Source of the DNA: Paracyclopina nana
Taxonomy: Eukaryota; Arthropoda; Copepoda; Cyclopoida; Cyclopettidae
Reading direction: 5' to 3'
Length of the DNA: 64,000 nt
NCBI GenBank assembly: GCA_019096065.1
Contig: JAGUCH010000004.1
Coordinates: 3,720,001 to 3,784,000, forward strand
This document shows, piece after piece, positions 1-8,526 of this stretch (position 1 is the first letter of the stretch; every line of letters begins with the position of its first letter). Under the pieces are notes generated by a model. That model searched no databases. It was not told the DNA's origin and worked only from the letters and a program-made list of their open reading frames with translations. Position numbers and translations under genes: made by a program.

Positions 1-1
1 A

Positions 2-985
2 AATGCGGGAGTACCACAAACTGTGCCAAGCACAAACGTACTTGAGCACTTTTCGGCAAAGGTTACACCTTTGGGTGACCTGGCTATGACTGAAAAGGAG
101 CACATTGCTCATCAAGCTACTCCTGGGGTTGCACACCCCACTGTCAGGCAAACTGGCCCAGTAGTTCCACAACCGGGTACTCAGAAGCCACCTGAGGCTG
201 TTGTACGGGCCCCGTATGAACCAGAAAAGTTGTCTCCATTAAGTTTTCTTCCTCATAACCTAAGGAGAAGAAAAAACGTTAATTATCGCTCCCTGGCAGG
301 GTTTCAAAAGTATAATAAAAAGAACGTACCTGCGGGTCTTCCTGCGATTGCTCAGCCTGATCCCTCTGAAGCATTGACTCGTTCCGAAGCAGCATTGACA
401 ACTGAACAGGATACAAGTCCTTCACAGAATGTTCAACAGCTCCTTGACACGAACCTTTTGGTGTCTTCTGACCAGCCGAGTAGTTCGGCAGCCACATCAT
501 TCGCCGAACCAAAGGAACCAGAATCCTCGGCCGCTGTCCAACCAACAGTTGAACCCGAGATTAGTGAGCCCGCTCCAATACGGATCCTTCCCAGACGACA
601 ACTGCGGGAGAGAAAGGGAACTGTAGATTACAGGAAGTTAGCGGGCATAAGAAAGTATGAGAAAGAGAAAAGCAAAACTGGTAAAGAACAAAAATACTTT
701 CCTAATATTCCACGAATAGCTCCTTTAGATCGGGAGGACAAGGAATTCGCCCGTGTTAGGTTTACAAATACGAAAGAAAGGCCTGACCAAAAAGAGAGAG
801 AGTTACTAGAAGAGGTAATTCCTAATTGGAAACTGAATAAAAACATGGCTGCAGTCACTGATTATATTCAGTTTCTTAAAGCGACTGGCATGGATCACCA
901 AGATGATAGCAACATAAATGAAATGAAGCGGCTGCGTCTCACCTATGATGAACTATACAAGCTAGCTTTTAAGAAGTTTAAATAG
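2..985 (+). CDS. C-terminal part of a retroelement-like polyprotein (partial)
   Basis: The reading frame is open from the left window edge to the stop at 985; there is no ATG near the edge, so the protein starts outside. About 325 residues are visible: a Pro/Thr/Ser-rich low-complexity chain with two copies of a basic motif. One reads RRRKNVNYRSLAGFQKY (near residues 81-97 counted from base 23) and the other LRERKGTVDYRKLAGIRKY, about 115 residues later. Basic 'LRxRKxVxYR' tails like this are common after the integrase core of LTR retrotransposon polyproteins; that is my inference. No catalytic domain is visible. A short hydrophobic ORF starts 21 bp downstream, as an env would after pol. It could also be an unrelated disordered host protein. 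Confidence 0.5.
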   Translation, partial: NAGVPQTVPSTNVLEHFSAKVTPLGDLAMTEKEHIAHQATPGVAHPTVRQTGPVVPQPGTQKPPEAVVRAPYEPEKLSPLSFLPHNLRRRKNVNYRSLAGFQKYNKKNVPAGLPAIAQPDPSEALTRSEAALTTEQDTSPSQNVQQLLDTNLLVSSDQPSSSAATSFAEPKEPESSAAVQPTVEPEISEPAPIRILPRRQLRERKGTVDYRKLAGIRKYEKEKSKTGKEQKYFPNIPRIAPLDREDKEFARVRFTNTKERPDQKERELLEEVIPNWKLNKNMAAVTDYIQFLKATGMDHQDDSNINEMKRLRLTYDELYKLAFKKFK

Positions 986-1006
986 AGATTCGTAAGAAAG
1001 GACGTG

Positions 1007-2540
1007 ATGACGGTAATCTTAGTGCCCATATTTTATGGGGTCACTACCTTTACTTTGTCAGTCCAATATGGGCGCACCGTTTTACCAATCAAGCGCACCC
1101 AAAAGTAAGTTAATGCAAAATGTCGATTGCGGACCTGAATTTGGCCACTTGCCAAAAAGATCATAGAAATGGACACGAACGGGCAATGTCTCTTCACATG
1201 CCCGCCAGTAAGGTACAATATGCATAAAGGTGATAAGTTGCTGAACAGTACATTGACAGCAAGAAAACAACTAACGAAACATACTCTCTGCAGTTCGTTA
1301 GCGGTTCTAGAAGTATGTATAAAAATGATGGAAGCCACAAGGCACTGGATTTGGACTTCCTCCAGGGATTGTTCAATCCAACAACAAACCAAACCTCGCT
1401 TGCTTTGACAAAATAAATGAAGTTTGCGTAGGTTATTTTTACAATATTGATGGGACAAATAATTTTGTCCTGTTTCCTGACAAATACCGATGCAAATCAA
1501 AATTTGACCGGTACTTACGTGTGCTTGCCCCTTACTACTATAGTAGGAGACCAAGCTTACAAAAGACGATGGACCGATTGGCCTGAATAAAGTTAACTGT
1601 TATATAAGTTATATACAGTAAAGTACTATGAACACGCCATGCAAGAGGGAAGTTGCAGATGGGCGTAATACCAGAGGGGCTAATGCCCCATCTGAATAGA
1701 TATGCTTTGAAAACTATGGTTAAAGCTCCACTGAGCTATGTCCAAATAGAACCGCTATCCACTCCATGCCTTGCGTGGATTGATAGCTACTGGGACATTC
1801 GTACCTTAGTACAGCAAAAGTTGGCACTAGGCACTGTGCAAGTGGGACACAATAAACCTCACAATACGCATGAGGGCTTGTGTTGGCAGCATTACTATAT
1901 AAAATCTTGGAACGATATTGAAAACTTCCAGAAGAAATTAGGAAAATGCACAACCTCTGAAATGAGGATTGGGCATCGATAAAAAAGGACGATTATAAAT
2001 CACACATGTTCTGGCATGGAAACGATACCACAGTAGTATATGCCATAAAACAAACACTCTGTTGCAACGACTACTGTGCCTATAATATCAGAGTGTCTCG
2101 ACCATGACCTGGTTGCATAACGCAGGTCTAGGCGTGACGCCTCCGGACTTTGAGTAGGATGGAACATGGAAATCTGTACAAAAATGGGATTCATCTCCCT
2201 AAGAAGGGATCTTGAAATACTAAGTACAGCTTTGTGCCTGGGCGAATAATCAGCCCAAACTATGGTCTTCATGCCTCAACAAAATGTAGGGACCCACTCT
2301 CTATTGGAATGGGCCGCTCCTTTGTGGCTACTAAAGACAACAAAAAACCTATATGCTGGTGAACTCATCAGCTTTGGATACAACTGGGGTACCTTGGAGG
2401 TGAACAAGTGTTTCCCCATAAAATACCATTTTACATTTCATTTGCCCAACAGTCTATGTGTGACAAACGAAATTGTAATTCTAAATGCAAATAAAGTTCA
2501 ATATGTGCCGTGTTTCTCTCCTTACTATGGCACGATTTAG
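1007..2540 (+). pseudogene. Frame-broken stretch, possibly an envelope-like glycoprotein
   Basis: A short ORF at 1007-1108 opens with a hydrophobic, signal-peptide-like start. It is followed by Cys- and Asn-rich protein-like fragments in changing frames, for example around 1169-1408, 1430-1580, 1653-1982 and 2262-2540. No single frame runs through. A possible splice donor (GTAAGT) lies at 1105, so part of the break-up could be splicing rather than decay. Its position directly after the polyprotein tail is where a retroviral-type env would sit. I recognise no family motif, so the call rests on position and composition only. Confidence 0.25.
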
Positions 2541-2702
2541 TTTATTGATATCATGGATGGTGCCCACGGGCGCCATCGTTTAAATAACATTGAATAAAAT
2601 TAGCCTAGCCGATAAGATCTTTTATAGTAAAAGATTCGAAAACATACTTACCTGAATTTTGTGTGACTGCTCACTACAGTTCCCACAAAATGCAGAAAAT
2701 TG

Positions 2703-2713
2703 TGGAGGGGGGA
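2703..2713 (+). other. Polypurine tract, possible 3' LTR boundary
   Basis: An 11-base purine run (ggaggggggag) is followed by a TATATATA stretch. LTR retroelements carry such a tract immediately upstream of the 3' LTR. The 5' LTR would lie outside the window, so the repeat cannot be confirmed here. Confidence 0.25.
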
Positions 2714-4340
2714 GTATATATACGTAGCCGCAGGAAATGCAGCCTGCGCCCCAAAAATTTCACAAATTTTGAGCGCACTCGCGCTCTGAGAAAGTATTGT
2801 AAACAAAATTTCTAGATAAAACTGGAAATGGCAAAGTGCCACAGAAACTATAAATCTGAACACTAGCACATAAAGGTGCAAAATTTGCTTTATGGATCTT
2901 ATTATTAGTGCTAACCGAAATTAGCTGAAAAGATCGGTGCTGATAACCTCAATCTTTTAAATTAATTTCGGCTATGAGCACCCGAACTTGATGCACGCAT
3001 CAAGACCGAGCTGGAATGCAGAGCTATAATAGCTATGCAATTCAGTGATAACAGATAAAAACGTAATCGATGAGTCTGTTCAAAATGGCTAGACAAAAAA
3101 ACATTTGAGCAAGATAGACTGAAATGTGAGTTGCATGGCGCAAAGACGCTGAGCCAGTTTCTGTTGAACAGATACCCGACTCCAAGGGGGGCAAAAAGTT
3201 GTTATGGAACAAAAATCCAGAGACGCTCCCACACTAGAAAAATCCAGTTTGAGCGGCTTCGCTTGGAGATGTAGAATGGTGGCGCCACCATGCGCCTAAC
3301 CACGAACTAAAAACGTTTTGCCCAAGGCTAAAACGAACAATGAAGAGTGGAACCGCCGGTGCACCTACAATTCACCTGGGAAGGTTTTTGAACTTATCTA
3401 AACTCAAAAATGGCCATACTTGACTCGAGTGGTGACCCAAATTCCGGGATTTATTAGGCGGGTACAAGGAATAAAATAAAACGTTACATAAAAGTCAAGA
3501 GAATGAAAATGACTAATGTTATAATGATACCGCTAATGACCGCCAGATGGACTAACAGAAGAAAAGGTTCAAAGTGCACAAAGATTAGGCATATTGTTAA
3601 ATAAAAGAAGTGCTGAAATGTGGCTATCTTGCAGTTGCCACATGAATCCCCTCTTTTTTGGTGGAGAATTCAATTTACGCTAAACACAGCGCTAGCAAAA
3701 CAAGCTAGGTCAGCACACATTGTAGACTGACATGTGAGAGAATGAAAAATACACGTCTTCTAGCCTGATATGGAAAAGAATATTGTGCCATTGCCTAGTG
3801 CTTGAGCTTGCTTTTGCTATGTGCAATGACATACGGCCGGTTTTCCAGTCCTGTAGGGACTACGTTTCCTTCGCCGCACTCAAGGCCGAGCCGGAATGCC
3901 CAAGGAAAAAAGGATGCCAAATTGGCATTGGTAGCCCATAAGCACCAACGCTTGGCCGGTAGTAATCGCAGACACTCAAATATGGTGCTGCATCAAGCCC
4001 GAGCTGGAATGCAGGGCTATAGTGAACGCTTTTCTTGAACATTGAAGCATCGTTTGCAGTGTCAAGGCCGTCAAGGTCGAGCTGGAATGCTAGCTTATTT
4101 ACAGGCCCGAATCTGTGGATTTGGGCCGCTAATGATTCGCTAATGATTAATTATGCAATTAAAATGCAATTCTTGACACCTGAGATATGGTCTACGGTCC
4201 TTTTGGCCATGAAATGTAAAAAATTGGACTCGAAATGTGCTTGGCTATGATAATGAACTGCTGAACTTGACTAGAAAGGTGCTGAGCTTCATAAGGCTGA
4301 GCTATCTGCTGAGGTAAACGCGAAATGAGTTGCGGTAAAC
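2714..4340. repeat. Gene-free stretch with a dispersed short motif
   Basis: No convincing coding region is seen. A motif close to TCAAGnCCGAGCTGGAATGC recurs four times, near 3000-3019, 3882-3900, 3992-4011 and 4068-4090 (the last with a partial internal duplication). The first and third copies are followed by a related GCTATA stretch. The left part could be a 3' LTR of the element to the left, but this is not demonstrable. Confidence 0.4.
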
Positions 4341-4372
4341 ACAGTAGACACAAAAGTACAAAGAACGTGGAC

Positions 4373-4966
4373 TTTATTGTCCCGAAAGGGAGGCCTCCTG
4401 GCTGGTGGGGGCGGGCTGGCCTTGGGCCACGTTGGGGCCAGCCCTGGCCGGTGCGGTGGCCTACCGATAACGAGACGATTTCTGCAATAGAAAAGATGAA
4501 TATAGTGAAGCTGTGATAGCTTAAGTGAATAAGTTAGACTTACTAAACGACTCCTTCGAGGGGGTCCTCCTCCCCCACAAACAGGTGGAGGACCCAGGCC
4601 GAGACCCTGGGCAGGTCCGTGGGCTCGTCCCACACCCGGCTGACGAGCCGATACAGGCCCCTGGGCCTGGCCCGGTGGACCCAGGCGAGGGCGGGCAGGG
4701 CCACCAAATAATAGGTGGCCGCCCCTGCCACGTTCAGGGCCACGCCCTAGAGGATCTCTTCGGCCTGCAATACGAGAAAAAGTCGAGCTTTCGAGCTTTG
4801 ACCAAATAGATAACGAATAATGCACTTACGAAGCCCTGAACGGGGCAGGGAGGGCACTCCTCGTTGCCCAAAGGGGCTGCGGGCGGGGCCGCAGGTGGCT
4901 GGGGCCACCCCGCCGCGGACTCGGCCGCGGGGGGCGCCCCTACGGGAGCCTCAGTGGCGGGGGCCA
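4373..4966 (-). pseudogene. GC-rich spliced membrane-protein gene with in-frame stop (3' part)
   Basis: Three minus-strand exons are suggested by canonical sites: 4830-4966 (acceptor CAACAG, donor GTAAGT), 4544-4764 (acceptor TTGCAG, donor GTAAGT) and one starting at 4481, ending near an AATAAA at 4373-4378. The first exon is Pro/Ala/Thr-rich. The second encodes a hydrophobic segment, then an Arg-rich stretch. Third codon positions are almost all G or C, very unlike neighbouring DNA, which argues for real coding and for a foreign origin. A TAG at 4747-4749 interrupts the frame soon after the second acceptor. The 5' end is not identified. The layout resembles the 5577-6626 gene: P/A/T-rich ectodomain, exon junction, membrane span, basic tail. 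No family was recognised. Confidence 0.45.
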
Positions 4967-5370
4967 CTGTTGTGGTTGAAGGATTCTACATTCCCAATGA
5001 AAAGATACAGTTTTATGAAAGGATTCAACGGATTCGATTCGAAATAAAAACTTACGAACAAACCGTGAAGGAAGCCCGCCATGTTTTGAACTTTTTAGTA
5101 AACAAGGCTCGCTACCAGATGAATCCGGTCCGAAATCGGCCTAATTTCGTGTAAAAAAGCCTCTTTTTATTATGCGCCTCTACGTAAAGCCTGGGAGCGC
5201 TGTCAGATGAAGATAACGGCTTCGCTAATACCTGCTACCCCACTTGAATTCGAATTCTTTATTATATATATATAGAATACAAGTACTATAGTATATACTC
5301 GAGTATATTGGAAGCTTTGAGATCAAAATAAAAACAAGACGAGTGCAAGTGCCAAAAGCCGGCTTCGAAG

Positions 5371-5428
5371 TCTGCGAGGCCTCGAAAAGTCTGCGAGGCC
5401 TCGAAAAGTTTGCGAGATCTCGAAAAAG
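5371..5428. repeat. Three direct repeats each with a palindromic core
   Basis: Two identical 19-bp units (TCTGCGAGGCCTCGAAAAG) are followed by a third diverged unit with core CGAGATCTCG. Each unit contains a perfect 10-bp palindrome (CGAGGCCTCG or CGAGATCTCG). A weaker related segment follows to about 5450. The array lies 150 bp beyond the 3' end of the minus-strand membrane-protein gene. It could be a binding-site cluster or origin-like repeat. Confidence 0.6.
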
Positions 5429-5576
5429 TGGAAAAGTCCGCGAAGACTGCAGGAAATGCAAGTATAAAGTGAGAATTGGCACGCGATAAGAAGAACAAAG
5501 TGCAAAAGTTACAGAAAACAAGCGTAAATGCGTGCGAAAAGAGAGTGATCTTCGTCTTGCAAGTTCATGGCGATCC

Positions 5577-6626
5577 TTAGTTGGCATCGCTGTTAACGTC
5601 TTGGAAAGCCTTGGACCCAGCTGAGTCCTGGTCCTCATCTGCGATCGAGAGAGGTTCAGCCTCATTGACTTCGTCTTTGTCCGGAATGGACCCTGCTGCC
5701 GAATCCAAGCGACGGTTATCTCGGGCTCGAGCCCGGCGAGATCGTTTCTTCAAAGTTCGCGGCCCGCACCCTTCAGTAGCAGGTACCTGAAAAGGTGCAT
5801 GAAAAAGAGTACATGAGTAATCCGTTTACAGCTCATAAATTGATAGGTCCTTACCCAGCCCTTGGGATTAGGGACGTCATAGATGTGGGCCAGCCCGGAC
5901 ATGATGCTGGGATTCCGGCGTAGTGTTCCATAGGGGTCCATGGCAGCCATTGCCATTTGGAGCGAATGGACATCAGGGTCACGCATAATCGGGGCTGGTG
6001 GCAAAGCTCGGACCTCTGGTGTACAGCAGTGGAATACCGCTGCATGCTCAGATGGGGCCTTTGTTGGAAGCATTTGCATGGCTCCACTGGCAGCCGCTGA
6101 CTCCGTACGAATAGCTCGAAACGTGGCCACGAACCTACGGCACCATCGTGATGTCCACACGCAGAAGTACACCAACATGCCAAGCAAAATCTGTAAGGAA
6201 GAGGTGGTAAATAAAATTTGGCCATAGTCGCAAAACTAGCCATAAAGTTGAACTTACCAAAGCCATCCCAATGGAGGCTCCAAGACCGATCCACCCCATT
6301 ACACCGTATCGGTGATAATTGAAAACCTCATCGATCCAGTCCCTCTGAGGGGCAACGGGACGATAACCATTTGGTACCGCTGGCATTAAATCTCGGGGGT
6401 CAAACACCTCCACCTCAAAGGGATCGACAGGAGCTGGGTCAAATCCAGGTCCACCCTCAGCTTCAGAAATGCCGCTCTCAGGAATAGCAACAGTAGGACC
6501 TACTGGGCCCGTGGTTTGAGAATCCACTAGCGCAGGACCCACCGTTGATGGCTGGATTGGAACCTCAGTGGGAGCCTCTGTAGAGCTGCCCTCTGGAGTT
6601 AGAGAAACCCAGGCTAAAATGACCAT
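5577..6626 (-). CDS. Orphan single-pass membrane protein, 3 exons, 304 aa
   Basis: Exons 6258-6626, 5855-6190 and 5577-5786 join in phase 0 with canonical GT-AG sites and give 304 residues without interruption. The N-terminal 110 residues are Pro/Thr/Glu-rich with many Val-Gly-Pro segments, as in an extended ectodomain. A hydrophobic span follows at about 113-134, across the first exon junction. After it comes a basic stretch (WTSRWCRRFVATFR), then a cytoplasmic-type tail with an Arg-rich patch (KKRSRRARARDNRR) and an acidic end. The start is the first ATG after a possible 5' UTR acceptor; MVILAWVSLT could be a weak signal peptide. It lies head-to-head with the 6992-8287 ORF. I recognise no family. 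Intact frame and introns argue for a functional gene. Confidence 0.6.
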
Positions 6627-6815
6627 CGCGAGTTGATTAGGATTGGAATATCTCTAGAAAAGTGACCAGCTTGGACGAAGTCCGATGGGAGAATGATCAA
6701 CATTAAGTGAAAGCTGAGAGTTGCAACTGCCTGTTGCACCCTCGCTACGTTTCTCGACCTAGGAAGTCAAAAATGTCCGTGCAACTCGACGATGAGCGTG
6801 CGCGCACGCGCCCAT

Positions 6816-6836
6816 CTTATAAGGAAGTGGTATAAG
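6816..6836. promoter_or_regulatory. TATA-like elements between divergent genes
   Basis: CTTATAAGGAAG is followed 5 bp later by TATAAG. The CTTATAAG core is its own reverse complement, so it could serve either direction: the minus-strand gene starting at 6626 or the plus-strand ORF from 6992. A related TTTATAAGGAA box precedes the glycoprotein gene at 8463. Just upstream (6796-6811) is an alternating GC-rich palindromic run. Confidence 0.4.
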
Positions 6837-6948
6837 TCCTGTTACCTTGTTCTTTTTTACCTAGACAAAAAATGACCTTGGTTTTTTAAAAAAGGGACAA
6901 CCCACGCATTTAAATGCCCGAGAGTGTGGGGCATACCTGTAAAGATGC

Positions 6949-6960
6949 GTATAAAAAGGG
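6949..6960 (+). promoter_or_regulatory. TATA box of the 6992 ORF
   Basis: GTATAAAAAGGG is a near-perfect TATA box. The first ATG of the good reading frame lies at 6992, so the transcription start would fall near 6980, at a CAGTCTGG that resembles an arthropod initiator. Confidence 0.5.
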
Positions 6961-6991
6961 CAGTTTACGGCCCTACAGCAACAGTCTGGAA

Positions 6992-8287
6992 ATGAGCGAT
7001 AGCTTGAATAGCCTCGATAACCTAAGGATGTCTCTGATCACCGAAGCCATGGAAGGAGAATCTGCATTGGTCTCCATGATGGAGACTGATAAGACTGGAG
7101 AGTTCAACGAGCATGAGGTTAGTGAGCTCCTAAAGGATGATGAGCCAGTTATGGATCGCAACATGCCTGCTGTCAATACTGAGAACCAAGCCCTAAATCA
7201 GACGACTAGACACCAGGACCAAGAGGAACCCCTCGAGGTCCCATTGGAAAGGAGTATCCTCCAGTTTGGGGTACCCATTGCCATTTGAGGATTTGATCAG
7301 GCCTCCCCACATGGAGGGCCTACAGGCCTATGCGAGGGAGGCGAGCCGGACCAGAGCTACTATACAGCAGCATTATGATGCAAGCCTGTTGAAGATAGCT
7401 ACGAAAGAGGTCATGACTGTTGGAAAGGAGGTGCCTTTTGACCTAACGATCAGGATAAATGGAGAACCCTATGAACGGACCGAGCCTCGTAGGCCATTGA
7501 AGGTGAAAAACTTTGACTGCATTGAATTGATTATCGAGCCAGTGAGTAAAGGAGGGAGATTCCCGATTTTCTTGTTATATTTCCGATGCTAGACAATCTA
7601 CCAGTCTACAACTTGCCTGACAAGATGGAATATGACGAGAATGTCCATAAGTTGGCCAATGTCAGGAGTTGGTCTGCCGTCCAGAGCCCAACAGCTGTTG
7701 GGTATTATGTGCATGGAATCCGTGGACAGGGTGGAGCTCAACTCCCTGTAGTAGTCTCCAAACATTATACCAAGCGAGGCTGCATTCAGATCATGCCAAC
7801 ATTGGACTCATCATTTTGGGATCCGCGGATGTTCCATGATTTGACGTCGCCTTACGTGCAACTGTATGTGGGACCGCCGTCCTGCCTTAACAATGGCGTG
7901 GCTCAAGCACCACGAAAATTGGACGTGAAGATCGATATGACCGCACTCCTGCCTACCATGGTAGCCCAGTTTGTCGATCGAGCCATTGGGACATATCCGC
8001 AATGCGTGAGGTACACAGCCGGGGCCAGGCCCCAAAAACTAGCTGCGTTTGTGGAGAAGTCTTGGCAACAAAAACCAAGGCGAGGACCTAGACTGTACGC
8101 CGATGTAGCGCGGGCGCCCTTTTGGCACAGGAACGAATGGACCAGACATTTTGCACGCTAAGCGCTCCAAAGTCGATAAGAATAAGGAGCGTGTGAACTA
8201 TCTCCTCCAGGCTAAAATGGAGGAAATGACCCCCAGCGACATCAAGGTATTCACTGAGGCGATTAATGGATTTGTCGGGCAGTTCTA
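6992..8287 (+). pseudogene. Frame-broken ORF of unknown function (virus-like cluster)
   Basis: Protein-like sequence runs for about 430 codons but changes frame three times: near 7275, near 7541-7590 and near 8155. It ends at a TAA at 8285-8287. The N-terminal part is acidic and Ser/Met-rich with no clear domain. The middle and C-terminal parts are mixed alpha/beta-like, with a basic Lys/Arg-rich section near the end. At 7542 a GTGAGT donor precedes the second frame change, and AG sites follow at 7591-7592 and 7603-7604, but the phases do not match the continuing frame, so a simple intron does not explain it. It is transcribed from the TATA box at 6949 and lies 240 bp before the glycoprotein gene. 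It might be a structural or phosphoprotein-like viral gene in decay. No family was recognised. Confidence 0.4.
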
Positions 8288-8462
8288 AAAAATGAAATTA
8301 CCCTTCAGAATCGAATTGTACATATTGATAAAATACTTGGTTGTGGGCCAATACTCTTAACTTTTTACCATACATGTCGACATGCTATGATAATAAAAAA
8401 CCAATGGAAAAAAGCAAAGAATGTCTAGACATAGTGAGGTGGCGTGCCCATACTTGTCTGGG

Positions 8463-8470
8463 TTTATAAG
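8463..8470 (+). promoter_or_regulatory. TATA box of the glycoprotein gene
   Basis: TTTATAAG, followed by GAAAG, lies 57 bp before the ATG at 8527. A TCAGAGT initiator-like sequence is placed about 40 bp after it. The same TTATAAGGAA string occurs in the 6816 element, suggesting shared regulation within the cluster. Confidence 0.45.
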
Positions 8471-8526
8471 GAAAGTTAGCGGTCTTGGGGCCCAAATAGT
8501 TTCTGATCAGAGTTTGTGCTGGTAAG

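Noticed and set aside
1033-1554. 173-codon minus-strand ORF as a gene
   Set aside because: Composition is not protein-like and it shadows plus-strand fragments with better signal-peptide and Cys content.
7266-7590. Programmed ribosomal frameshifting in the virus-like ORF
   Set aside because: No slippery heptamer with a following hairpin was recognised, and a third frame change downstream makes decay or indels more likely.
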